Shown here piece after piece: positions 36,808 to 45,060 of a stretch of DNA of 64,000 nucleotides. The translations under genes were made by a program, and so were the position numbers. This DNA is from Pirellulales bacterium (lineage in GTDB: Bacteria > Planctomycetota > Planctomycetia > Pirellulales > JAEUIK01). Location of the stretch: NCBI GenBank assembly GCA_019745975.1, contig JAIESQ010000028.1, positions 50,476 to 114,475 of the forward strand. The letters are read 5' to 3'. Position 1 is the stretch's first letter. Each line of letters begins with the position of its first letter. The notes beneath the pieces were generated by a model. It did not search any database. It was not told the origin of the DNA and worked only from the letters and a program-made list of their open reading frames with translations.

Positions 36808-36866
36808 GCGTCCCGGTCGTGGTCTCGTTGACCACCTTCCCTGGGCTTCGTTTGAGCGGCCGCGTC

Positions 36867-37373
36867 ATGGCCTTCTTTGAAACGATCACCGATTTGGCGA
36901 ACCAGGCTGATTGCCTGCGCCCGCGCCGGCATGGCGTGATCGAAGTGGCCGACGAGCGGCTCGTGCGCATCGTGCTGCGGCCCTGGGCGAAGACCGTGTC
37001 ACTGTACGATGTTTGGTTCGATCGCGCGGTGCGGCATCGGTGGCGGCGGGGGAATCGCTGCTGGCTCTACTTCAATCAACCGGCGCGGTGCCCCGATTAC
37101 CTCACCTTGCGGTACATCGTGTCGACGGCCGACGCCACGCTGGGCACGTTTCGCGGCGCGCTCGAAGTGCTGGACGAGATCGCCCGCATCAAGGGCACGC
37201 AGGCGATCGTCTGCGACGCCTCGAACCGGCGGATCTCGGCGAGGCTCTTGGCGCGCTGGGGGTGGGAGCCGCATTGCCCTAGTCGCTGGCATCGGCATTA
37301 CATCAAGCGGTTCTACGCGGGGCACGCCGCGCCGCTGGCCAAGCCGCGGCTATTGGCGGCGTGCGCTGAGTGA
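36867..37373 (+). CDS. Hypothetical protein, possibly acetyltransferase-like
   Basis: 168 residues from the ATG at 36867; a longer frame to 36819 starts inside repeat B and is less likely. No signal peptide. Segments such as LRYIVSTADATLGTFRGALEVL and ASNRRISARLLARWGWEPHC look like the end of a GNAT-type fold, but the match is weak. It ends six bases before the convergent lactate permease gene. Function not assigned. Confidence 0.6.
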   Translation: MAFFETITDLANQADCLRPRRHGVIEVADERLVRIVLRPWAKTVSLYDVWFDRAVRHRWRRGNRCWLYFNQPARCPDYLTLRYIVSTADATLGTFRGALEVLDEIARIKGTQAIVCDASNRRISARLLARWGWEPHCPSRWHRHYIKRFYAGHAAPLAKPRLLAACAE

Positions 37374-37378
37374 CGTCG

Positions 37379-39079
37379 TCACCCTGGGATCATCCAGGTC
37401 CACCAGTGCGCTTGCAGCATCGTCAGCAGGCCCATCAGCGCGGCGAGCGCCAAGCTGTGCCAGAAGACGAACCGCAGGATCGGCCCTTCTCCGCCACTTT
37501 GCCCGGTGGCGGCCGATGCGACGACGATACTTTGGGCGTCGATCATCTTGCCCATCACGCCACCGGTGCTGTTGGCGGCCGCGATCAACACGGGGTTGAG
37601 CCCTAGTTGCTCGGCGGTCACTTTCTGCAGGCTGCCGAACAGCGCGTTGGACGAAGTGTCCGAACCGGTCAGCGCCACGCCGAGCCAGCCCAGCATGGCG
37701 GCGAAGAACGGGTAGAGCGCGCCGGTGTGCGTGAAGGCCAGCCCGAGTGTCACATCGCTGCCGCAATAGCGGGTGACGTAGGCGATGGCCAGCATCATGG
37801 CGATCGTCGCCAGGGGCCAGCGCATGGCAACCAAGGTACGCCAGAACACGACGACGAACCGTCGCGGCGAGATTCCCATCCAGGCGGCCGAGAGGATCGC
37901 CGCCACCAGAATGCCGGTGCCTGTGGTCGATAGCCAGTTGACGCGCAGGATCGCGCGCTCGGCCTCGGCTCCGCTGGGCGCGGCGGGCGGCGCACGCAAC
38001 ACGCGCTCGTGCAATCCGGAGATGGGCACTTCGAACACGGCCGCGCCTCCCAGAGCGCGATCGAACCAAGCGCGCGCGTCGGGCAAGCCCCACACGAAGA
38101 CTGCCGCCGACAACAACAGCCACGGCACCCATGCTGAGGTGATCTCCCAGGCGCTATAGGTGCGCTCGCGGCGCGGCGCTGGTTCCGATGGCGCACTGCT
38201 GGACAAGCCAGCAGTGGCACCCATGCTGCTCTCCGCGATTGCTTCATCGGGAAATCGCCATACTGTTTTCGGCTGCCAGAACTTGAGGAAGAGTGCCAGC
38301 GCGACGAGCGAAGCCAATCCGCCGGCGACATCGACCAAGGTCGGCCCCCACCAGTTGGCGACGGCAAACTGCACGGCCGCAAAGCTGCCGCCACTGACCA
38401 GCACGGCGGGCCAAACACCCGCCAGCCCTCGCCATCCCGACATCGTGACCACCATCCAGGCAGGGACGATCAACGAGAAGAAGGGGAGCTGCCGGCCGGC
38501 CATCGCGGAGAGTAGTCCTTCATCGATCCCGGTGACGCGGGCCAAGGTGGTGATCGGTGTGCCCAGCGCGCCGAACGCGACCGGCGCGGTGTTCGCCAAC
38601 AGCGCGAGGCCCGCGGCGTACAGCGGCGAGAAGCCAGCGCCGATCATCAGCGCGGCGGAGATGGCCACCGGCGTGCCGAAGCCGGCCGCCCCTTCGATGA
38701 ACGCGCCAAAACAGAACGCGATCAAGATCGCTTGAATGCGGCGATCGACCGACAACGAGGCCACCGAAGCCTTGACGATCTCGAATCGTCCCGCGGCGAC
38801 CGTCAGGTTGTAAAGGAAGACTGCGGCCAACACGATCCAGCCGATCGGCAGCAGTCCAAAGCAGGCACCGTACAAAGCGGCGGCGCCAGCCATCGTGGCG
38901 GGCATCCGGTAGACACCGATCGCCACGGCCACGGCGGCAACGAGCCCGGCGGCAGCCGCCCTTGGCGCCGGCCAACCCCGCAACCCCAGCAGCCCCAAGA
39001 GGACGACAAGCGGCAGGGCCGCCAGCAGCGTCGAGAGCCAGGCGGAGCCGGTGGGGTTGTAGTTCTGTGTCCAGATCAT
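37379..39079 (-). CDS. lctP: LctP-family L-lactate permease
   Basis: 566 residues with about 13-14 membrane helices. AFCFGAFIEGAAGFGTPVAI and GWLGVALTGSDTSSNALFG are strongly conserved LctP/LldP motifs. It imports lactate or glycolate by proton symport. Residues 286-295 (MGATAGLSSS), in a polar loop after FPDEAIAESS, are encoded by a copy of the GTGCCACTGCT palindrome (38194-38222), so a repeat has become part of the protein. A LutA-like subunit gene elsewhere in the window (54376) may use its substrate. Confidence 0.93.
   Translation of the reverse strand: MIWTQNYNPTGSAWLSTLLAALPLVVLLGLLGLRGWPAPRAAAAGLVAAVAVAIGVYRMPATMAGAAALYGACFGLLPIGWIVLAAVFLYNLTVAAGRFEIVKASVASLSVDRRIQAILIAFCFGAFIEGAAGFGTPVAISAALMIGAGFSPLYAAGLALLANTAPVAFGALGTPITTLARVTGIDEGLLSAMAGRQLPFFSLIVPAWMVVTMSGWRGLAGVWPAVLVSGGSFAAVQFAVANWWGPTLVDVAGGLASLVALALFLKFWQPKTVWRFPDEAIAESSMGATAGLSSSAPSEPAPRRERTYSAWEITSAWVPWLLLSAAVFVWGLPDARAWFDRALGGAAVFEVPISGLHERVLRAPPAAPSGAEAERAILRVNWLSTTGTGILVAAILSAAWMGISPRRFVVVFWRTLVAMRWPLATIAMMLAIAYVTRYCGSDVTLGLAFTHTGALYPFFAAMLGWLGVALTGSDTSSNALFGSLQKVTAEQLGLNPVLIAAANSTGGVMGKMIDAQSIVVASAATGQSGGEGPILRFVFWHSLALAALMGLLTMLQAHWWTWMIPG
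38194..38222 (-). repeat. GTGCCACTGCT-family element, copy C, inside lctP
   Basis: On the minus strand it reads GGGTGCC, CACTGCTGG, a 5-base loop, CCAGCAGTG. It matches the first half of copy B at 28 of 29 positions. The hairpin arms (38194-38202 and 38208-38216) are perfect complements and lie in frame in the permease gene. Confidence 0.85.
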
Positions 39080-39239
39080 CCGGCACAGTTTATTGATAGC
39101 TGCGCAGTAAATGAACCTACTGGAACGCCTTAAATAAGGACTGCGGCCTTCCGCTGGTCGGCCGGGGTCATTCTCTGCGCAGCGAGGAATAGATCACACG
39201 TGCGACGATGACACGTTGCGCGGGATTGACAGCGTGCGC

Positions 39240-39279
39240 AAAAAAAGTGCCCCCGGAAAGGCGGAGTCCCAGGGGGGCA
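39240..39279 (-). terminator. Minus-strand terminator
   Basis: On the minus strand TGCCCCC (39279-39273) pairs with GGGGGCA (39254-39248), then C and seven T (39246-39240). No plus-strand T-run is present, so it acts on minus-strand transcripts coming from 39,290-39,900. Confidence 0.6.
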
Positions 39280-39287
39280 AAGGACGC

Positions 39288-39797
39288 CTACCTTTTCCGG
39301 GAGCGATTGGACGCCTGCGAATTTCGACTGGCGCGCTGGGCAGCTTGCCGCCCGCATCCTGTCGGCGACAAGCAGCCGTGTGCCGCGCCGACACCACTGT
39401 GCCGCGCGACGCACTGGCGCACTTCGTACCAGGGCTGCGAGGCGAACCGTTTGGCATCCTTGCCTTCGGTTGGCGCCTCGTGCGGCCCAACCTGTCCGTC
39501 CCTGCTGGTCGGGCTGGTTGTCGCCGCGTCTACGTAGATCAGCCTGTAATCTTCGGGAGCCTGTCGTGCGAAGATGGCGCTCGCCGCTCGATGATCAGCC
39601 GTTTCATCGGGACGAACGGGGGTTCCATCCCCGCGTGCGGGCGGAACAATAGGGGAATCGTCCGCGCGGGTCAATGCCGTTTTCAGAGCGCGATTTGGCC
39701 GCGCGGCGTGTCGCTGCAGTGGCTTCTTAAGTTCAAGCCGCGAGCGGTGTTCGTGCGCGATGCTAGCTTCGTTGACAGTCTGGCGGCGGAGTCTCAT
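39288..39797 (-). CDS. Possible small protein of unknown function
   Basis: 169-residue open frame whose stop lies nine bases before a minus-strand terminator. The middle part (YRLIYVDAATTSPTSRDG to RFASQPWYEV) has GC-rich third codon positions and reads like protein; the ends are Arg-rich and less convincing. No family, signal peptide or helix is recognised. A non-coding transcript or a gene remnant are alternatives. Confidence 0.3.
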   Translation of the reverse strand: MRLRRQTVNEASIAHEHRSRLELKKPLQRHAARPNRALKTALTRADDSPIVPPARGDGTPVRPDETADHRAASAIFARQAPEDYRLIYVDAATTSPTSRDGQVGPHEAPTEGKDAKRFASQPWYEVRQCVARHSGVGAAHGCLSPTGCGRQAAQRASRNSQASNRSRKR

Positions 39798-39916
39798 ACT
39801 CCGGCCTGCCCCGCGCGCCGGTTGCCAGTCCGCGCCGATTTTCGCGGATTGCGACTCGACGTCACGCCAGTTGCGCGACGCCCGACGCCCGATCCCACGA
39901 AGGAGCTAATCCGCCG

Positions 39917-41998
39917 ATGTCGCCGCGAACCTTGCTGCTGCTCGCCAAACGCCCGCGATCGCTGGGGCCGCTGCTGGCGGGCGCGACCATGCTGCTCGTT
40001 GCGATTGTGGCGCGGGCCGACGACGAGCCGGCCAAGGTCACCATTCCGGCCGCGGTCGAGCGCGTGTATCCGGCCCTGGTGCGCATCAACCTGGTGACCC
40101 TCGAAGGGACCGATGGTCGGGTGCGCAAGCAAGTCGTGGGGGGGAGCGGCGTCATCATCTCGCCCGACGGCTATGTCGTCACGAATCATCACGTGGCGCG
40201 GCGGGCGTCGCGGATCGTCTGCCGGCTGACGAACCGCGAGGAGCTCGAGGCCGCGCTTGTTGGCACCGATCCCTTGTCGGACATCGCCGTGCTGAAGCTC
40301 GATCTGGCGCAGCGCAAGCCGGGCGCCGAACCGCTGCACACGGCCGCCTGGGGCGATTCCGATCTGCTGGAAGTCGGTGAGCCGGTCTACGCGATGGGGA
40401 GCCCGGCCGGCATCTCGCAATCGGTCACGGTGGGGATTGTCAGCAACAAGTCGATGATCCTGCCCGACTTTGTCGGCGGCGCGTTCGTGCTCGATGGTGA
40501 AGAAGTCGGCCAGCTCGTGCGCTGGATCGGTCACGACGCGATCATCTACGGCGGCAACAGCGGCGGCCCGCTGGTCAACGAGCGCGGCGAGATCATCGGT
40601 ATTAACGAGATCGGCATTGCTTCGATTGGGGGGGCGATCCCCGGCAACCTGGCCCGGCGCGTCGCCGAAGAACTGATCAAGCAGGGGGAGATCAAGCGCA
40701 GTTGGACGGGAGTCGGCGTGCAGCCGCGTTTGAAGAACTCCCCGGCCCCGCGCGGCGTGCTCGTGAGCAGCGTGGTACCGGGCGGTCCGGCGGCGGCGGC
40801 CGGCCTGAAGCCCGGCGATGTCATCCTTTCGTTCAACGGCGCCGACGTCGATTGCACGGCCCGCGAGGAATTACCGCTGTTCAATCAGTTGATACTCAAT
40901 ACTCCGGTGGGGGCTAAAGTGCCGATCGTAGTATGGCGCGACGGCCGCGAAGAAACGCTCGAGCTGACGACGATCGCGCGCGGCGCCGCCCGTTCGCGCG
41001 AGGAAGAACTCAAGCCGTGGGGGATCACGGCGCAAGACCTCACCCGGATCATGGCGCTCGAGTTGCAGCGCTCCTCAACCGATGGCGTGCGCATCCACAG
41101 CTTGCGCCCCGGCGGGCCGGCGGCCGAAGCCAAGCCGGCGCTGGGCACCGGCGATATTATCGTGGCCGTCCAGGGAGTGCCGGTGAAAGACGTGGCTCAG
41201 TTGCGCGAGCTGACGCGCGAGCGCACGGCCGGCAAATCGCAGCCGGTGCCGACGCTGGTGGCGATCGAGCGCGGCACACGGCAACTGGCGACCGTGGTTT
41301 CGATAGGCCCTGAGCGGACCGACGCTCCGCCGTCGCAAGCCAAGAAGGCGTGGCTCTCAGCCGAGGTGCAGCCGGTCACCAAGGAACTGGCCGAAGCCCT
41401 CGGCATCGCCGGGCAAACCGGCGTGCGAGTCACGCAGCTTTATCCGGGGCACGCCGCCGAAACCGCCGGGCTGCAAGTGGGAGACGTGATCACGGCCGTC
41501 GACGGCCGCAAGCTCGACATCGCCCGCCCTGAAGACCTCGAAGTGTTCAACAACCTGATCCGGCGCTATCGGGTCGGCAGCACGGTCGCGCTGGAGATCA
41601 GCCGAGGCACATCGAATCTCAAGATCGACTGCCCCCTGGAAGTCACGCCCCCCAGCTCGAGTGAACTGGCGACGCACAAGGACACCGATTTCGAGTTCAC
41701 CGCGCGCGAGCTTTCGTTCCAGGATCGCGTGCTCCGCAAGCTCGAGCCCGAACTGCAAGGGCTGCTTGTCGAGCGTGTCGAACCGGCGGGCTGGGCCGAC
41801 CTGGCGCGGCTGGGAGGGGGAGATATCTTGATGTCGATCGACGGCCAGCCGACGCCGGACATCGCCACGCTTAAGAAGCAACTGGCGGCGGCCAAGGAGT
41901 CGCACGCCAAGCGACTGGTGTTGTTCGTCAAGCGCGGCGTGCAGACATTGTTCTTGGAGCTCGAGCCGAACTGGTCGGAGATCGACAAAGAGAAGTGA
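39917..41998 (+). CDS. Deg/HtrA-like serine protease with several PDZ domains
   Basis: 693 residues with a signal sequence (1-34). The trypsin-like domain has His92 (TNHHV), Asp122 (SDIAVLKL) and Ser215 (GGNSGGPL). Three or four PDZ domains follow, recognised by GVLVSSVVPGGPAAAAGLKPGD (about 255), VRIHSLRPGGPAAEA (about 390), VRVTQLYPGHAAETAG (about 505) and LVERVEPAGWADLARLGGGD (about 615). HtrA normally has one or two PDZ domains, so this is a long form. It acts in the periplasm as protease or chaperone. The next gene is a degenerate relative. Confidence 0.92.
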   Translation: MSPRTLLLLAKRPRSLGPLLAGATMLLVAIVARADDEPAKVTIPAAVERVYPALVRINLVTLEGTDGRVRKQVVGGSGVIISPDGYVVTNHHVARRASRIVCRLTNREELEAALVGTDPLSDIAVLKLDLAQRKPGAEPLHTAAWGDSDLLEVGEPVYAMGSPAGISQSVTVGIVSNKSMILPDFVGGAFVLDGEEVGQLVRWIGHDAIIYGGNSGGPLVNERGEIIGINEIGIASIGGAIPGNLARRVAEELIKQGEIKRSWTGVGVQPRLKNSPAPRGVLVSSVVPGGPAAAAGLKPGDVILSFNGADVDCTAREELPLFNQLILNTPVGAKVPIVVWRDGREETLELTTIARGAARSREEELKPWGITAQDLTRIMALELQRSSTDGVRIHSLRPGGPAAEAKPALGTGDIIVAVQGVPVKDVAQLRELTRERTAGKSQPVPTLVAIERGTRQLATVVSIGPERTDAPPSQAKKAWLSAEVQPVTKELAEALGIAGQTGVRVTQLYPGHAAETAGLQVGDVITAVDGRKLDIARPEDLEVFNNLIRRYRVGSTVALEISRGTSNLKIDCPLEVTPPSSSELATHKDTDFEFTARELSFQDRVLRKLEPELQGLLVERVEPAGWADLARLGGGDILMSIDGQPTPDIATLKKQLAAAKESHAKRLVLFVKRGVQTLFLELEPNWSEIDKEK

Positions 41999-42124
41999 GG
42001 ATGAACGGAGTGTTCAGTTTTCAGTGTTCAGTTTGGATTGGAAGTCCCGAAGCTTACTCCACGGGGTGATGCTCCGATCGACTCAAACAAACGCAATTTG
42101 AGATACCGCCCAAAGGAATTCAGC

Positions 42125-42934
42125 ATGATTCGTTCGTCGCACGCCGGCCGTGTCGTCGTGTCGCTCTTGGTGTTGGCGCTAGCGGCCCGAGGGGCCACGG
42201 CCGACGATGCCGCCGTGGTCGCCACGGCGCGCGACCTGTTGGCCAAGCATCAAGAGGCCATCGTCTGGGTCAGCGCGGTCGTGACGATCCAGATCCCCGG
42301 CGGCGCCCGCGCTCCCGAACAGGAAGCCGAGACGCTCGGTACGGTCGTCGATCCGTCGGGCCTGGCGATCATCAGCCTCGAAGCGATGAACCCGGTGACG
42401 AAACTGATGCGATTGGGGATGAACCTCCGTGCGCAAGGGATCAACTTGCGCGACATCAAATCGGAGCTCTCGCAGGTGAAGATTCGCCTGGCCGACGGCA
42501 CCGAAGTTCCCTCGAAGGTCGTGCTCGAAGACAGCGACCTGGGGCTGGCGTTCCTGCGCCCCGAGCCGCCGGCCGAAGGGACCGAACCGCGCAAGTTCGC
42601 GAGTATTTCGCTGGAGACGGGGGGCGCTGCCGAGGTACTCGACCAGGTGATCGAGCTGCGCCGCCTGGGCAAGACACTCGACAGCGAACCGTCGGTGAGC
42701 CTGGAACGCGTGACCGCCGTGGTCAAGAAGCCGCGCGAGCTATTTTGCACGTCAACTCATGGCGAGGGCACTCCGGTCTTCACCGCCGACGGCAAGCTGT
42801 TGGGCATCGGCATCATGAACAGCGAAGGCTCGACGGTCGTCGTCCCGACCGTCGACATCGTGCCAATCGCCGACCAGGCCAAAGAGAGCGCGCCGACTGA
42901 GGCCGCGCCGGCTGCGGACGCAGCACCGCAATAG
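42125..42934 (+). CDS. Inactive HtrA-like protein (pseudoprotease)
   Basis: 269 residues with a signal peptide (1-27); AAAGGA precedes the ATG at 42125. It aligns by motif order to the protease upstream: LGTVVDPSGLAIISLEAM in place of SGVIISPDGYVVTNHHV (no catalytic His), DLGLAFLRPE in place of DIAVLKLD (Asp kept), and HGEGTPVFTADGKLLGIGI at 212-230 in place of GNSGGPLVNERGEIIGI (catalytic Ser lost). No PDZ domain follows. It probably regulates or assists the active protease, as known pseudoproteases do; this is inferred. Confidence 0.75.
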   Translation: MIRSSHAGRVVVSLLVLALAARGATADDAAVVATARDLLAKHQEAIVWVSAVVTIQIPGGARAPEQEAETLGTVVDPSGLAIISLEAMNPVTKLMRLGMNLRAQGINLRDIKSELSQVKIRLADGTEVPSKVVLEDSDLGLAFLRPEPPAEGTEPRKFASISLETGGAAEVLDQVIELRRLGKTLDSEPSVSLERVTAVVKKPRELFCTSTHGEGTPVFTADGKLLGIGIMNSEGSTVVVPTVDIVPIADQAKESAPTEAAPAADAAPQ

Positions 42935-43334
42935 CTGCTCCTCAAAGTCTGCACCGCTAAGGAGTGTGCCACTGCTTGCTGGCTCGAACGATCGTTGTCG
43001 CTGCGAAGGGACTAACAGCCAGCAAGCAGTGCGTGGTCATTTCAGATTACACTCGGCACTGCTTGCTCGTCGGCGAACTCGGCGACACCCAGCACGACGT
43101 CTCGCCGCCGACAAGCAAACAGTGGCACACGATCATGGGGCAGGGCGTTTCGTTCGACCACGCCACACCAGCTAGTGCGCGGACTTCGGCGAGCTCAGTC
43201 GAGCCGGACAAGCCCCGCGGCTAACAGGTCCTTGCTTGCTTCCCTTCGGCGCGGCCAGTAGATTGGCCAGTCGTTTTGGCGCTCGTCGCATCGCGCTGTT
43301 GGTTTGCATTCGAAGCGTGGGGAGCTCGCCGCAC
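42935..43334. repeat. Spacer occupied by palindromic elements
   Basis: Holds copy D of the GTGCCACTGCT family (42964-43130) and a half copy of the GTTAGCCGCGG family (CCGCGGCTAACA, 43215-43226). No gene recognised. Confidence 0.6.
42964..43130. repeat. GTGCCACTGCT-family element, copy D
   Basis: Outer arms GTGTGCCACTG (42964-42974) and CAGTGGCACAC (43120-43130) pair perfectly. CACTGCTTGCTGGCT (42970-42984) pairs with AGCCAGCAAGCAGTG (43017-43031), 15 of 15. A second, imperfect hairpin starts at CACTGCTTGCTCGTC (43057). Confidence 0.8.
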
Positions 43335-44438
43335 ATGGCCGGCAAAGACAAAGTTCGCGTGGCGATCATCGGGCTGGGCTTCGGCGCGGAGTTCATCCCC
43401 ATCTATCAGAATCATCCGCACGCCGAGATGTACGCGATCTGCCAGCGCAACAAGGAAAAGCTCAACCAGATCGGCGACGCCTTCGACATCCCCAAGCGGT
43501 ACGCCAACTACGCCGACGTGCTGAACGACCCCGACGTCGACGCCGTGCACATCAACACGCCGATCCCCGATCACGCCCCGCAAAGCATCGCGGGTTTGAA
43601 AGCCGGCAAACACGTCGCCAGCACCGTGCCGATGGGCACCACGGTTGACGAGTGCCGGCAGATCGTCGAAGCGCAGCGCGCCAGCGGCCGTAACTACATG
43701 ATGATGGAGACGGTCGTCTACAGCCGCGAGTTCTTGTTCGTCAAGGAGTTGTACGAGAGCGGCAAGATGGGGCGCATCCAGTTCCTGCGCGGCGCGCACC
43801 AGCAGGAGATGGCCGGTTGGCCCGGCTATTGGGAAGGACTGCCGCCGATGTGGTACGCCACGCACTGCGTCAGCCCCTGCCTGCACCTGCCGAACAAGCT
43901 GGCCGACAGCGTGGTCTGCCATGGTTCGGGGCGGATCGACGAGAAGCTGATCGGCAAGTACGGCTCGCCGTTCGCCATCGAGACGGCCACGATCAAGCTG
44001 CGCGATAGCGACCTGGCCGCCGAAGTCACCCGCAGCTTGTTCAATACGGCTCGGCAGTACGTCGAGAGCTTTGACGTGTACTGCGAGAAGATTTCGTTCG
44101 AATGGACGCGGATCGAGCACGAACAATGCGTGCTGCACCACGGCGAGAAGCCCGAGCGGGTGACCGTGCCCGACTATGCGAAGCTGCTGCCCGAGCCGAT
44201 CCGGCGATTCACGACCAAGGGGGTTTACGGCGACGACGAGCAGCACCTGTCGTTTATCCAGGGCTCAGGGCACGGCGGATCGCACCCGCATTTGGCGCAC
44301 GAGTTCTTGATGTCGATTGTCGACCAGCGGCCGCCACGGCCCGACGCCGTGACCAGCGCCAACTGGACGATGACCGGCATCTGCGCGCACCAGTCGGCGA
44401 TGGATGGTGGCAAGCGGGTCGATCTGCCGCGGTTTTAG
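43335..44438 (+). CDS. Gfo/Idh/MocA-family oxidoreductase lacking the EKP lysine
   Basis: 367 residues from the ATG at 43335 (a longer frame extends into the repeat spacer). The NAD-binding motif VAIIGLGFGAEFIPI is at residue 7-22. The C-terminal domain follows from about residue 125 (GRIQFLRGAHQQEMAGWPGYW). In place of the usual EKP the sequence has T97-V98-P99, so the conserved lysine is absent. Enzymes of this family normally oxidise sugars with NAD(P). The substitution may mark a divergent subgroup. Confidence 0.85.
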   Translation: MAGKDKVRVAIIGLGFGAEFIPIYQNHPHAEMYAICQRNKEKLNQIGDAFDIPKRYANYADVLNDPDVDAVHINTPIPDHAPQSIAGLKAGKHVASTVPMGTTVDECRQIVEAQRASGRNYMMMETVVYSREFLFVKELYESGKMGRIQFLRGAHQQEMAGWPGYWEGLPPMWYATHCVSPCLHLPNKLADSVVCHGSGRIDEKLIGKYGSPFAIETATIKLRDSDLAAEVTRSLFNTARQYVESFDVYCEKISFEWTRIEHEQCVLHHGEKPERVTVPDYAKLLPEPIRRFTTKGVYGDDEQHLSFIQGSGHGGSHPHLAHEFLMSIVDQRPPRPDAVTSANWTMTGICAHQSAMDGGKRVDLPRF

Positions 44439-44594
44439 AAAGAGGTTTTCGCCGCTCGGGGAGTGTGCTTGACCCACCCATCGCCGGTGGTGAGTCGAGT
44501 GCCGGACATGCAGCCGCTACCCGCGATGAGTGGGCTTGGAATCGACATCGCGTTGAAATCGTTCAGTGAAATGAGAGCATGTGAGAACTGCACC

Positions 44595-44909
44595 ATGTCA
44601 TCTGTTACCCACACGGTGCTGATCCGCTTTCGCCCCGATGTTTCGGCCGCGCAGCGTGACGCCGCGATATCCGACCTGGGTGGGCTCAAGGATCAGATCC
44701 CCGGCATCCTCAGCTTCTCCGGCGGCTCGAACATGAGCACCGAAGGCTTGAATCAGGGATTCACGCACGGCTTTGTGATGACGTTTGCCGACGTGGCGGC
44801 CCGCGACCGTTACTTGACGCACCCCGAGCACGAAGCCACGAAGGCGCGCGTGCTCCCCTTGGTCGACGGCGGCTTCCGCGGCGTGCTGGTGCTCGATTGG
44901 GAGGCGTGA
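44595..44909 (+). CDS. Dabb-domain (stress-responsive alpha-beta barrel) protein
   Basis: 104 residues from the ATG at 44595; an in-frame ATG at 44574 would add seven residues. HTVLIRFRPDVSAAQRDA, FSGGSNMSTEGLNQGFTHGF and DRYLTHPEHEAT match the Dabb family, which forms dimeric ferredoxin-like barrels. Function is not determined from sequence. Confidence 0.88.
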   Translation: MSSVTHTVLIRFRPDVSAAQRDAAISDLGGLKDQIPGILSFSGGSNMSTEGLNQGFTHGFVMTFADVAARDRYLTHPEHEATKARVLPLVDGGFRGVLVLDWEA

Positions 44910-44924
44910 ATTCGTCAGTGCAAT

Positions 44925-45029
44925 TTGTTAGCCGCGGAGTTTACTCCGCGCGCTAGCTCGCGCGAAGCAACATTGAAATCGCCGGACATCGCACCCGCTA
45001 GCGCGCGGGACAAGTCCCGCGGCTAACAA
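44925..45029. repeat. GTTAGCCGCGG-family inverted repeat
   Basis: TTGTTAGCCGCGG (44925-44937) and CCGCGGCTAACAA (45017-45029) are perfect 13-base inverse complements. CGCGCTAGC-type palindromes lie inside. A half copy is at 43215-43226. Confidence 0.7.
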
Positions 45030-45060
45030 GTACAACTGGAATTTATCGAGAGCCCTCCTT

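Larger units (their letters stand above)
39080..39916. other. Spacer upstream of lctP and the Deg protease
   Basis: Contains a minus-strand terminator (39240-39279) and a possible small minus-strand gene (39288-39797). Nothing else recognised. Confidence 0.4.

Noticed and set aside
39216..40097. 293-codon plus-strand open frame
   Set aside because: Runs into the Deg protease gene in another frame; Arg-rich and without motifs.
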